Shown here: in pieces, positions 17,229 to 26,180 of the stretch | Numbering within the stretch: position 1 is the stretch's first letter | Layout of the letters: every line of letters begins with the position of its first letter | NCBI GenBank assembly: GCA_902527245.1 | Contig: CABZOI010000014.1 | Location: 1-49,320 of the forward strand | Length of the DNA stretch: 49,320 nt | Direction: 5' to 3' | DNA from: an uncultured SAR92 cluster bacterium | GTDB lineage: Bacteria > Pseudomonadota > Gammaproteobacteria > Pseudomonadales > Porticoccaceae | Position numbers and translations under genes: made by a program | Notes under the pieces: model-generated | Told to the model about the DNA's origin: nothing | The model's input: only the letters and a program-made list of their open reading frames with translations | Database searches by the model: none

Positions 17229-17629
17229 TTCACAGCTTCCCTTCTAAACTCTTCAAAGGAGTGATAATAGTCATTTTCATCGTAAGCATGAGACGCTAAG
17301 ACCAAACACACGGCATCACTGGAAAAGCTATCAATATGTCGCCACATCATAGGTGGCACATATAGACCTTGTGTAGGAGAATTTAAAGTATAACTCCTCT
17401 CCACTTTTCCATCGTTAAGAACCACATCAAAACTTCCAGCAATAGCGATAATTAACTGCTGAAGTAACTTATGACCATGGTTACCGCGCTGCTCGTTGTT
17501 AGATGCAAAAGAATAGTAAATACGCTTTATTTCAAATGGAATATCGGAACCCCCGTGCACAAAACATAAATTGCCACGAGAATCCGACTTTGTGGGCAAG
17601 TTGACTAATTTACACAAATTCATCGTCAT
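17225..17629 (-). CDS. dTDP-4-keto-6-deoxyglucose 3,4-ketoisomerase (FdtA/QdtA-like cupin)
   Basis: A 134-aa single-domain cupin of the FdtA/QdtA/WxcM-C family. It moves the keto group of the RmlB product from C4 to C3. Landmarks are DSRGNLCFVHG, IKRIYYSF, the active-site-bearing RGNHGHKLLQQLIIAIAG (two His), DVVLNDG and YVPPMMWRHI. FdtA and QdtA give opposite C4 configuration, and I cannot assign which. The ATG at 17629 has AGGTGA 6 bases upstream, two bases after the acetyltransferase stop. It forms a three-gene unit with FdtC/QdtC- and FdtB/QdtB-like genes. Confidence 0.9.
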   Translation of the reverse strand: MTMNLCKLVNLPTKSDSRGNLCFVHGGSDIPFEIKRIYYSFASNNEQRGNHGHKLLQQLIIAIAGSFDVVLNDGKVERSYTLNSPTQGLYVPPMMWRHIDSFSSDAVCLVLASHAYDENDYYHSFEEFRREAVK

Positions 17630-17631
17630 GA

Positions 17632-18105
17632 CTATTCACCTGCCTCAAGAAATTTGATATGCCTCGCAGGATTGCCTACTACCAGACTAAAAGGAGCCAC
17701 GTTTGACAAAACCACAGAACCGGCTCCAACAAAAGAAAATTTCCCAATAGTTAGTCCTGGCAAAATTGTCGATCCTGCCCCAATAGAGCACCCCTCTTCA
17801 AGGGTAGTAATTAAAGGATAAGGTGCGTATTTCTTGCTCCTCGGAAACCTATCATTGGTAAAACTAACGTTGGGGCCAATAAAGACATCATCATTGACTC
17901 TAAGACCATTCCATAGCTGTACGCCTGACTTTATGGTGACTCGATCACCCACTATAACGTCATTCTCAACAAAAACATGGGCACAAATATTACATTCTTC
18001 TCCGACCACTGCACCGTTAAGAATTACGCAAAACTGCCAAACTTTACTGCCTGATCCAATATCATTGGACTCAACGCATGAAGAAGGGTGTTTATAAAAA
18101 TTCAC
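17632..18105 (-). CDS. Sugar N-acetyltransferase, hexapeptide left-handed beta-helix (FdtC/QdtC-like)
   Basis: A 157-aa acyltransferase made of hexapeptide repeats (for example IGSGSKVWQFCVI, VGEECNICAHVFV, VGDRVTIKSGVQLW, IGAGSTILPGLTIGKFSFVG) ending in VVGNPARHIK, the usual cap of this fold. It probably adds acetyl from acetyl-CoA to the 3-amino group of dTDP-3-amino-3,6-dideoxyhexose, because the next two genes make that sugar. A larger acyl group cannot be excluded. The start ATG at 18105 lies about 36 bases after the glycosyltransferase stop. Confidence 0.85.
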   Translation of the reverse strand: MNFYKHPSSCVESNDIGSGSKVWQFCVILNGAVVGEECNICAHVFVENDVIVGDRVTIKSGVQLWNGLRVNDDVFIGPNVSFTNDRFPRSKKYAPYPLITTLEEGCSIGAGSTILPGLTIGKFSFVGAGSVVLSNVAPFSLVVGNPARHIKFLEAGE

Positions 18106-18141
18106 CGAAATTATCTCCCAATAAATAAAATATTCAAAAAT

Positions 18142-19362
18142 TTATGTATGGTCTAACAATTTTTTAATCTCGAGAACATGCTCTTTACGATCATAATTAT
18201 CCAAGACATATTTCCTACCCCTACTGCCCATAGCCAATCTGTCGTCAGAATTTGTTTGACACAACTTTAGAATTTGATCCGCAAAGGCATCAGCATCCTC
18301 AGCTAATACTGAAAAGCCCGCCTCCGCCTTAGCCACTAAATCGGAAGTTTCCCCAAATCCAGAAACGACGATTGGTCTTGCAGAGGCCAAATAATCAAAG
18401 GCTTTGTTAGGAAGATTTCCCTTAAAAAAATCACCCTTTCTGTTAGGAAGTAAAAATATGTCTGCAGCGGAAAGCAATTCAATAGAATCAGATCGCTTCA
18501 CGGTGCCCAAAAAAGTGACATTTCTCAAACCATTTTTCTCTACGAACGTCCTTAATTCCACTTTTTCGTCTCCATCCCCGACAAATACAAATTGTATTAG
18601 TGGATTTCTTCTGACAATCATAGCTGCTTCTAATATTATTTTTAATCCATTATACGCCCCATGAGCGCCCATATACATTGCTACAAATTTACCGCTAATA
18701 TGATATTTTTCCCGAATTTTTTGCTGCTCACTTCCCTGGACTAACTTAAACAGAGAGGTATCGACTCCATTCGGAATGATAATAATTTTAGTTCCAGATA
18801 TCCCTTTTGCAGAAATTTCTGATTTAATTCCTGAAGTAAGAGCGATAATTGTATCAGCCCTTCGATAACAGAATTTGCCCATCATTTCAGCAAGCACTAT
18901 TAGAATTCGACTTTTGACAACACCTGTATGAACAGCTGCGTCCGGCCATACATCAGTGACCTCGAATAACATTTTCGCCCTTTTTATTTTACTTAATATC
19001 GCACCCAAGAAGCCATTTGTAAGAGGTGTAGAAACGGCATAAATCGCATGGATATCTTTTAATTTAAAAGCGTAGATGCAAGCACTAGCAAAGAAAGATA
19101 GAAAGAAAATCATCCTTCGCACAAAACTTCCACGAAAATTAGTGTAAACAGGAAGATAGGTTACCTTCACTCCATCAATATCTTTAGATAATAAACTTGA
19201 AGCTGACTCGAAACGCTTCTTAGCATTTTTGTAGTCGACATTAGCGGTTAGGACCTCCACTTTAAAGCCAGCGGCAACGAGACTTTTTGCAAAAAAATAG
19301 TGCCTATCTGAACCGGTGTCTTCATGAGTTTCAAAAATTTGTACTAACATTAAAATATTCAT
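18142..19362 (-). CDS. GT4-family glycosyltransferase (WbuB/WcaL-type)
   Basis: A retaining GT-B glycosyltransferase. The N-terminal acceptor domain begins MLVQIFETHEDTGSDRHYFF and contains LLFEVTDVWPD. The donor domain has GVDTSLFK, VAMYMGAHGAYNGLKIILEA, FVGDGDEK and the late PNKAFDYLASARPIV with the EX7E-type region. It adds one sugar to the lipid-linked repeat unit on the cytoplasmic face. The ATG at 19362 is preferred over a TTG at 19383 because it starts directly before the NILMLVQ strand. Donor sugar unknown. Confidence 0.88.
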   Translation of the reverse strand: MNILMLVQIFETHEDTGSDRHYFFAKSLVAAGFKVEVLTANVDYKNAKKRFESASSLLSKDIDGVKVTYLPVYTNFRGSFVRRMIFFLSFFASACIYAFKLKDIHAIYAVSTPLTNGFLGAILSKIKRAKMLFEVTDVWPDAAVHTGVVKSRILIVLAEMMGKFCYRRADTIIALTSGIKSEISAKGISGTKIIIIPNGVDTSLFKLVQGSEQQKIREKYHISGKFVAMYMGAHGAYNGLKIILEAAMIVRRNPLIQFVFVGDGDEKVELRTFVEKNGLRNVTFLGTVKRSDSIELLSAADIFLLPNRKGDFFKGNLPNKAFDYLASARPIVVSGFGETSDLVAKAEAGFSVLAEDADAFADQILKLCQTNSDDRLAMGSRGRKYVLDNYDRKEHVLEIKKLLDHT

Positions 19363-19514
19363 GAGATCTCGAGTAGAATCCAAGCAGTAAGGTAAAAAAT
19401 TAAAAGTAGAATAAATTTAAGCAATTAAAAATGATAATCCTGAAACACTAACTGCGTAAACATAATTCAATAAAATAAAGATTTTCAAAACCACTAAAGA
19501 TTCAAGTGTAAAAA

Positions 19515-20351
19515 TTAATTGTGGGTGCGTGCAAGATAGTTTACAACATTAAGCGATTTAGATTTTAGAATATCTAATCTTCCCATAGGACTAAATTCAT
19601 TAAATACTTTTCTAGCATTTGGTGCAGAAGCTAACACAAACCCATCAGAACTCGTGGTATGAAAATCAGGATCAGATGACACTTCAATATCATACCCATG
19701 GTCTTTCAAGACATTTACGACTGAAGAATGTAAATAGCCGCTATGAGTAGAAACAAAAAGATATTTTGCTCCATGCTTTTTCAAAAAAACTTTTGCCCCA
19801 TCAAGCATCTCAAGCTCATATCCCTGGATATCTGAATGGAGTAAATCTAAATTTTCAATTCCTTTTGCCTGAACATAACCATCAATATTGAAACCATCTT
19901 GTGATACAAATTCATTAATAAATTCGCCGTTATAATTATTTAATTTAAAATTATATTTACCAGTCCTTAAACATTTTTTATCTGGTTCAACTAAAATGCA
20001 TTTGGCGTTAGGGAAATTTTTTAGCATCCACATAGAGTAATGCCCCCAATACGCTCCTAATTCAATCATGAGCGGATTACTGTCAATAACCTTTAATAAC
20101 TCCTGAAAACAAAACTCTTCAAGCGGCTCATGAATACCTCTATTTAAAATTAAAATATCTGAAAATTCCCGGTAATATGCAAGCGGCCCATCAAATGCAA
20201 CTTTATGGCCATTATGCAATATCACATTCTTGCCAACAATATATCCACTTTTAGGATCCTTCTCTATCAGAAGGTTTAACGGATCTGAGATTATTTCTCT
20301 GTGCCTTTCTATATATCTAGGGCTTTCTCCAATGAATTTGAGTCTGACCAA
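19515..20351 (-). CDS. FkbM-family methyltransferase 2
   Basis: A 278-aa FkbM-type methyltransferase. The SAM-binding motif is LMIELGAYWGHYSMWML, then CILVEPDKKCLRTGKYN and LLHSDIQGYELEMLDGA, the family's counterpart of DVEGHE. The N-terminal ~85 residues are specific to this copy. The only start near the beginning of the frame is TTG at 20351 (an in-frame stop lies a few codons upstream), with a poor ribosome site, so the true start may be further in. It sits between WecB and a GT4 gene, suggesting methylation of a sugar in the repeat unit. Confidence 0.75.
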   Translation of the reverse strand: MVRLKFIGESPRYIERHREIISDPLNLLIEKDPKSGYIVGKNVILHNGHKVAFDGPLAYYREFSDILILNRGIHEPLEEFCFQELLKVIDSNPLMIELGAYWGHYSMWMLKNFPNAKCILVEPDKKCLRTGKYNFKLNNYNGEFINEFVSQDGFNIDGYVQAKGIENLDLLHSDIQGYELEMLDGAKVFLKKHGAKYLFVSTHSGYLHSSVVNVLKDHGYDIEVSSDPDFHTTSSDGFVLASAPNARKVFNEFSPMGRLDILKSKSLNVVNYLARTHN

Positions 20352-20520
20352 GCTGATGTATCAACTTTTTTTAGCCAATAAATCATAAGACGTGCTAATT
20401 TGTTAACATAAGACATTAAGAAGCCTGCTAATTTTGATAAAAATACCTTGTATTTTTTTAATAGATCTAGGAATAACTTTCATCTTTAGTATACCCTCAG
20501 TAAACATACTTTGTTTTTTG

Positions 20521-21723
20521 TTAAGACGACAAACTCAACAGGTAATCGCGAATCCTAACACTTGCCCGCCCATCACCATATGGATTGATTTTCTTACTCA
20601 TTTCCAAGTAAACCGAATCGTTGGTTAACAACTCTTCCACTTCCTTTACAATTCGTTTTCTATCAGCCCCTACTAACCGAACAGTACCAACTTTGAGTGC
20701 CTCTGGTCTCTCCGTGGTTTCCCTGAGAACAATTACAGGCTTCCCCAAGCTTGGTGCTTCCTCTTGAATACCCCCACTATCTGTCAATACTATATAACTT
20801 TCGCGCATCAAAAAAAGAAAAGAAAAGTAATCAAGAGGCTCGATGAAATAGAGATTCTCAGGCAAGGGACTGTGTTGTTCAGATGCATATTTTCTGAATG
20901 GATCATCACCAAATATCTTTTGGACGGCAGATCTTACAGCTGGATTCATATGTACAGGATAAACAAAATCTGTATCTACATTTCCTTTTGCCAAATCTTG
21001 AATTGCCTGACAGATGGACTGAAAACCGTCACCGAAGCTCTCTCTCCGATGACCAGTTATGAGAACAAGCTTTCTTATCTTTGACTTCCATGCTGCAAGG
21101 TTATTTTTAGGTAACCCCGCTTCCGTGAGTTTGTTCAAAGTATTCGAACTCAACTCAACAGACTGATCCAATTTTTGCAGAGCTTGAAATAATGAATCAA
21201 TTACAGTATTGCCCGTAACCAAGATTTTATGCGGAGCAACTCCCTCTGAAATCAAATTAGCTTTGCTGGACTCCGTTGGAGCAAAATGGTGCTCTGAAAC
21301 AAGAGAAACCGCTTTGCGGTTAAATTCTTCAGGCCAAGGATTAAATATATCATTGGTTCTGAGACCTGCTTCTATATGTCCAACTTCAATATTAGCGTAA
21401 AATGACGCTAATGCTGCAGAAAAAGAAGTTGTTGTATCGCCATGGACAAGGACTAAGTCCGGTGCGGATTGCCTCAGTACTTCTCTCATGCCAACAAGAA
21501 CCTTTGAGGTTATGTCCACAAGACCTTGGCCAGCCTTCATTACTTCCAAATTATAATCAGACTCTAATCCAAATAAGTTGAGTACAGAGTCAAGCATCTC
21601 TTTGTGTTGACCAGATACACAAATTTCAATGCTAATTCTAGGTGATGCATCTCTTAAACTAAGAATTACTGGAACCATTTTAATAGCTTCGGGCCTAGTA
21701 CCAAAAACACATAAAATTCTCAT
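20521..21723 (-). CDS. wecB: UDP-N-acetylglucosamine 2-epimerase (non-hydrolysing)
   Basis: Converts UDP-GlcNAc to UDP-ManNAc. Landmarks are CVFGTRPEAIKMVPVI at the start, VLVHGDTTTSFSAALASFY, VGHIEAGLRT, NPWPEEFNRK, LITGHRRESFG and LTDSGGIQEEAPSLGKPV, all typical of WecB. The length is about 400 aa, slightly longer than the E. coli enzyme. The start is the ATG at 21723, whose ATGA overlaps the wecC stop; GGGGA lies about 7 bases upstream. It feeds the WecC dehydrogenase encoded just before it. Confidence 0.96.
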   Translation of the reverse strand: MRILCVFGTRPEAIKMVPVILSLRDASPRISIEICVSGQHKEMLDSVLNLFGLESDYNLEVMKAGQGLVDITSKVLVGMREVLRQSAPDLVLVHGDTTTSFSAALASFYANIEVGHIEAGLRTNDIFNPWPEEFNRKAVSLVSEHHFAPTESSKANLISEGVAPHKILVTGNTVIDSLFQALQKLDQSVELSSNTLNKLTEAGLPKNNLAAWKSKIRKLVLITGHRRESFGDGFQSICQAIQDLAKGNVDTDFVYPVHMNPAVRSAVQKIFGDDPFRKYASEQHSPLPENLYFIEPLDYFSFLFLMRESYIVLTDSGGIQEEAPSLGKPVIVLRETTERPEALKVGTVRLVGADRKRIVKEVEELLTNDSVYLEMSKKINPYGDGRASVRIRDYLLSLSS

Positions 21724-22937
21724 TGACAGTCCCCAGCCCTCATACCACAAAAATCAATCTCGGCTTTTGATGGATCTTTTTTGAGTGCTCTGAAGTCAGA
21801 ATGATCAACAAGCCAAATTACAATATCCGCAAGCTCATAAGCTTCATTAGATTCTGTAAGAATAAAATCAGGGATAGATTCAACATTTGGTTCAACCATC
21901 AAAGTGTCGATACCTTCTATTTTAGCAATGGCAGTACCAATTTTTAGAGCAGGTGATTGCCTTAAATCATCAACATCCGGCTTAAATGCGAGCCCCATAC
22001 AAGCTACTCTCAGTGGTCTCCCGAGACTTACCTGATCAAACTCATCAATAGCAATCTTAGCTTGCTGAATACACCAATCCGATTTAACGTCATTTCTGAT
22101 TCTAGCTGTTTTAATGAGCTGTGCTTGCTCCCTGTTTGTCGAAATTAAGAACCATGGATCAACGGCAATACAATGGCCACCAACCCCACATCCTGGGTTT
22201 AGAATATTTACTCTAGGATGCCGATTTGCTAGGTTAATCAACTCCCAAATATCAATTCCCGCATCGTGAGAAATAATTGATAGCTCATTAGCAAAAGCAA
22301 TTCCGACATCTCGAAAAGAGTTTTCAGCTAGCTTGCATAATTCAGCAGTCCTAGCATTTGCTAAGTAAATCTCGCCTGTCACAAACTCCAAATAAAATTG
22401 CTTTGCATGAGCTGATGCTTTAGGTGTTAAACCTCCAATGACCCTATCATTATGAATTAGCTCAAAGAGGATGTTTCCTGGGAGGACCCTTTCTGGACAG
22501 TATGCAATACTCAACTCCTTTTCAAGTTCAGGTCTCTCTGAAAATATCAATTCAGCGATTTTTTCCGTAGTACCTACGGGACAGGTTGATTCTATTATAA
22601 AGAGATCACCTTCTTTTAAAAAAGGGATAACTGCCTTGGTAGCTGCCTTCACTAGCGAAATATCGGGCATCATTTCAGAATCAAAAGGAGTTGGCACAAC
22701 CACAACAAAAACATCCGCGAGATCAGGACAAACTGATGCTCTAAGGCGGCCAGAATCAAGGCTCTCTTGTAAGGCCTCATTTAAGTCGGGTTCTGAAATA
22801 TGTGTCTTTCCGTCATTTACAGAGCTGACAATATTTAGATCTACATCGACGCCCAATACATTAAATCCGGAATTGGCTGCTACTACTGCCGATGGCAAAC
22901 CTATATAACCTAAACCAACATAAACAATATCCTTCAT
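21720..22937 (-). CDS. wecC: UDP-N-acetyl-D-mannosamine dehydrogenase
   Basis: Oxidises UDP-ManNAc with two NAD+ to UDP-ManNAcA. The N-terminal Rossmann motif is VGLGYIGLPSAVVAANSG. PTPFDSEMMPDISLV, ESTCPVGTTEKIAEL, YCPERVLPGN and the catalytic-Cys segment GCGVGGHCIAVDPWF all match WecC. The C-terminal domain includes ACMGLAFKPDVDDLRQSPA. The ATG at 22937 has AAGGA 6 bases upstream. The four-base overlap with wecB indicates coupled translation. Confidence 0.96.
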   Translation of the reverse strand: MKDIVYVGLGYIGLPSAVVAANSGFNVLGVDVDLNIVSSVNDGKTHISEPDLNEALQESLDSGRLRASVCPDLADVFVVVVPTPFDSEMMPDISLVKAATKAVIPFLKEGDLFIIESTCPVGTTEKIAELIFSERPELEKELSIAYCPERVLPGNILFELIHNDRVIGGLTPKASAHAKQFYLEFVTGEIYLANARTAELCKLAENSFRDVGIAFANELSIISHDAGIDIWELINLANRHPRVNILNPGCGVGGHCIAVDPWFLISTNREQAQLIKTARIRNDVKSDWCIQQAKIAIDEFDQVSLGRPLRVACMGLAFKPDVDDLRQSPALKIGTAIAKIEGIDTLMVEPNVESIPDFILTESNEAYELADIVIWLVDHSDFRALKKDPSKAEIDFCGMRAGDCQ

Positions 22938-23061
22938 ATCAATCCTTTATCTAAAAATCTTTCTTAAATTAAATTGAATGTCTAGCATAGCTTTAACCTC
23001 AATATTGAATTTTAATGCCATTATTCACATCAAATAGAAACCGCTCAGACAATTACGAAAA

Positions 23062-24177
23062 CTATAACCTATCCACAAGAGATAAGTATTTCACTTCCTC
23101 TGAATCCCAATTATAAAAGCGTTCTACAGCAGCGCGTCCACGACAGCCCATCTCATAAGCGAGAGATTTGTTTTCCGCTAATGTTAAAAGAGCTCGATAT
23201 AACTGCTCAAAGTTCCCAGGCTCTATACAGAAACCACAACCTTCACCCTCTACAACAGATCTCCATATTTCATAATCGGTGCAAATAACAGGCAATCCGG
23301 CTTCCATGTACTCAAATAGCTTGTTGGTAGCGAAAGAACCCAGCTTACCACCCAAGTTAAGCTTGTAATCATAAACAACAAGGCCAGCGATCGCAGAATC
23401 CATAACACAACCCAACTCCGACTTACTTATTCGCCCTAAAAACTTTGATTGCGCACTTCCACTGCAAATAGAGAGTTCTTTAAGATGAGCATCATCTATA
23501 TGTCCTGCCACAACATATTTCGCAACAGCTATGTTACTAATTGCTGCCATAGTCAGTTCTTGATTACTATATGGATACACTGTCCCTGCATAACAAAATA
23601 CAGTCTCTCGGTTTAGGAAGTCACTTTTAACCAATTTTTCTTTTTCCTGAACTAACGGGAAGTTGGCAATCTCTTCACAATTAGTAACTATGCTAGACAA
23701 GTCTTGAACTACATGTTGATGTGGACTGATAACTAAATCTACGTGACTAAGAGCTTTCTTCATGTATAGCTCGATGATTCTAGCTAGTATGCTTCTCGCA
23801 AACCAAGGTATCGAATCTTTCTCAATGATATGTCTCGGCATATCTTCATGAGCATCATAAATTATACGTTTATTTCTTTTCTTTAAGGCTGGGATCAAGG
23901 TCAGCAACTCTGGCGAATGCAATTGATAAATGTCTGCATCAATTTCTAGAGCTTTGCTTAAGAACTGTCGTTTCGCAAAAAGAATAACCTTTAAACGGCT
24001 TGGCCAATAACGCTCACAGACCCTAAACAAAATGTTTTCAGTTTCACAATCTGGTTCGCTATCATTAGTCAGCACTATGACTTCATGACCATTTTTCGAC
24101 AAACTAATGCACTGCCTGTAAAAGACACGAGCATCATCTCGAAGATATCCGCTTATTACATGACATACTTTTGCCAA
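23062..24177 (-). CDS. GT4-family glycosyltransferase
   Basis: A 371-aa GT-B glycosyltransferase. The N-terminal half contains YQLHSPELLTLIPALKKRNK and YDAHEDMPRHI, a pattern of GT4 sugar transferases in surface-glycan loci. The donor half has FCYAGTVYPYSNQELT, SKFLGRISKSELG, KLGSFATNKLFEYMEAGLPV and the EX7E-type GCGFCIEPGNFEQ. The start is TTG at 24177 with GGAA 7 bases upstream. Donor unknown; its place between the WbpG-type amidotransferase and WecC would suit transfer of an acidic or amidino sugar, which is only a guess. Confidence 0.85.
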   Translation of the reverse strand: MAKVCHVISGYLRDDARVFYRQCISLSKNGHEVIVLTNDSEPDCETENILFRVCERYWPSRLKVILFAKRQFLSKALEIDADIYQLHSPELLTLIPALKKRNKRIIYDAHEDMPRHIIEKDSIPWFARSILARIIELYMKKALSHVDLVISPHQHVVQDLSSIVTNCEEIANFPLVQEKEKLVKSDFLNRETVFCYAGTVYPYSNQELTMAAISNIAVAKYVVAGHIDDAHLKELSICSGSAQSKFLGRISKSELGCVMDSAIAGLVVYDYKLNLGGKLGSFATNKLFEYMEAGLPVICTDYEIWRSVVEGEGCGFCIEPGNFEQLYRALLTLAENKSLAYEMGCRGRAAVERFYNWDSEEVKYLSLVDRL

Positions 24178-24218
24178 AATAATTTCCTTAAGTTGAGGGA
24201 TGAAAGATATTCTTAAAT

Positions 24219-25349
24219 TTATTCAACTCGCGTTATGTGATTCCTAGCCCATGATACTATCGAAGAGAAATGTTCCCAGATTCGGTGATTATTTGCATAA
24301 TCAGCTTCTGTCTTGGGGGAGGCGTTCATGATCTTCGAAAACTCCTCTTCAGAAAAACCAAGCTTCTTTATTACATAGCTCCGATCTTGTTCTAGAACTT
24401 CAGATGGAGCTGGAGGGGCATCCAACTCTAAGAGTGCGTCCTCTCTGCTCAATTGGCCCGAACATATCAATGCTGAGTTATATGATCTGCGTAAATCATA
24501 ATTAAACTTTTCTGGGAGATAGTAAGCATGGAAAAATCGGGTAAATATAGATTCGTAGTGCTTACCACCATAATCACGCCATCCGTACTCTTTCATTAAA
24601 AATTGCTTAGCCTCTACCTTTACAAAAGTTAGGTAATTCAAGACCGGAACCCAGCGAATCTTTTTAAGCAAAAAATACCAAACATAGTCAATCAAGGAGA
24701 GATAGGGGTAACTTTTAAGCGTGACTCTCCCGAACTGTTTATGTATTGCTTTTATAAACCGAAAGTCTTTTGAACCATAAAGCCAAGAGCTCGGCATAAT
24801 TGACTCAGTAACTACGTTGTTGCCGGCAAATATAAACTTGATATTTTCCCTTGAAGCGGTTCTCACTAACGTGGCCCAAATCGCATGATCAGTGGGAATC
24901 TCAATATTTGAGACAGATGCTTTAATAAATGATGCTTGAATGTCTCGGAATTCCGACCATCTTAAGACCTCAGTGTACAGATCAATATTAAGTTTTTTCA
25001 CTAAACTCTCAACATTAGCCGTTGCCAGCTCAGTATTCCAACCATTATCTAAATGAACAGCGAGAGGCCTCAATCCGTAAACTTTAGTCACCAAGTGAGC
25101 AACATATGAGCTGTCGACTCCACCGCTCACCCCAATTACACAATCATATTTACCTGCACTGGAGGTGCGCTTAATCTGACTAACCAAAGATTCTAACTGA
25201 CGCTTTCCAACCTCATCATCGTGAATTTCATTCACAAGCACATCGTCATAATGTTTGCATAAACTGCAACGCCCATCTTCATAAAATTCAATATCAGGTA
25301 CCGACGTATCCATCACGCACCGTTCACATATTTTATATTGTTCTATCAT
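24219..25349 (-). CDS. N-acetyl sugar amidotransferase (WbpG/PseA-like)
   Basis: A PP-loop ATPase that, with ammonia from HisH/HisF-like partners, turns a sugar acetamido group into an acetamidino group. The zinc-finger-like cysteines are Cys8, Cys11, Cys28 and Cys31; the PP-loop SGGVDSS lies at residues 75-81. Further family marks are AVHLDNGWNTELA, FAGNNVVTES and GWRDYGGKHYES. The ATG at 25349 has AGGAT 9 bases upstream. Its partner genes lie directly upstream, as in the P. aeruginosa wbpG-hisH2-hisF2 set. The usual 2,3-diacetamido sugar genes are not in the window, so the sugar it acts on is open. Confidence 0.9.
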   Translation of the reverse strand: MIEQYKICERCVMDTSVPDIEFYEDGRCSLCKHYDDVLVNEIHDDEVGKRQLESLVSQIKRTSSAGKYDCVIGVSGGVDSSYVAHLVTKVYGLRPLAVHLDNGWNTELATANVESLVKKLNIDLYTEVLRWSEFRDIQASFIKASVSNIEIPTDHAIWATLVRTASRENIKFIFAGNNVVTESIMPSSWLYGSKDFRFIKAIHKQFGRVTLKSYPYLSLIDYVWYFLLKKIRWVPVLNYLTFVKVEAKQFLMKEYGWRDYGGKHYESIFTRFFHAYYLPEKFNYDLRRSYNSALICSGQLSREDALLELDAPPAPSEVLEQDRSYVIKKLGFSEEEFSKIMNASPKTEADYANNHRIWEHFSSIVSWARNHITRVE

Positions 25350-25415
25350 TCAATTTATCCTTTTGACTCGACATTAAAAAAATAAGCTAGCTTTTATTCT
25401 GGATATAGATAACTG

Positions 25416-26180
25416 TTAGTCACCCAAGAGGTTTACGATCTCTTCCCTGGACGGATAGCTAATTAAGACGGCCCGTTTGGGGCCTTGAAAAACAAATGCC
25501 GACCCAGCTCCGACACCAGAAACCCCAAGATTCATAGCTCTAGCAAAGTCATCAGGCCCAGCCGCCCCACCAAGCGCTACAACTGGCATATTTAATCTTC
25601 CATTAACTGAAGCAACTAACTCGAGGTCATAACCGCTCATAGTTCCATCTCTGTGAATCGCATTAAGCACCACTTCCCCAAACCCCATCTCATCCGCCAT
25701 GGCAAGGGCATGCTCCAGCTTCAACTTCTGAATTTTCCAGCCACAATGCGACACAAGTCTTTGTCTGCCAAAAATATCTTTTTTAACATCAAGACTTAAT
25801 ACAATGCTTTGACCGCCAAACTTATTAATTGCTTCCGTAATTAATTTAGGATTTTCGTAAAAAAGAGTGTTTACAACTACCTTGTCAATACCTATATTAA
25901 ATAACCGGTCAAAATCTTGGATTTTTGAGACGCCTCCGCCATAACCAACTGGCATAAAAGCCTCCGAGACAATATCCGCAATAATATCGAAGTAAGGCTC
26001 TCGTTTTTCAGCTGTTGCGTCGATATCCAAAATAATCAACTCATCAACTTCTTTAGTATTAAATATTCGAACGCAGTTAATCGGATCTCCCACATATTTT
26101 CGATTTTTAAAAGCAACGGTTTTCACTAACCCCTCAGAGCTAAGGAGAAGAAAAGGAATTATTCTTACAGACAGACTCAC
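25416..26180 (-). CDS. HisF-like subunit of the sugar amidotransferase system
   Basis: A 254-aa (beta/alpha)8 barrel of the HisF family. At the N-terminus RIIPFLLLSSEG replaces the usual RIIPCLDVKDG, so the cyclase catalytic Asp11 is Leu12 here, while the second catalytic Asp is kept in LSLDVKK. This fits a protein that passes ammonia to the WbpG-like enzyme and no longer makes IGP in histidine synthesis. It starts with GTG and overlaps the HisH-like stop by four bases (GTGA), so the pair is tightly coupled. The WbpG-like gene follows after 66 bases. Confidence 0.9.
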   Translation of the reverse strand: MSLSVRIIPFLLLSSEGLVKTVAFKNRKYVGDPINCVRIFNTKEVDELIILDIDATAEKREPYFDIIADIVSEAFMPVGYGGGVSKIQDFDRLFNIGIDKVVVNTLFYENPKLITEAINKFGGQSIVLSLDVKKDIFGRQRLVSHCGWKIQKLKLEHALAMADEMGFGEVVLNAIHRDGTMSGYDLELVASVNGRLNMPVVALGGAAGPDDFARAMNLGVSGVGAGSAFVFQGPKRAVLISYPSREEIVNLLGD

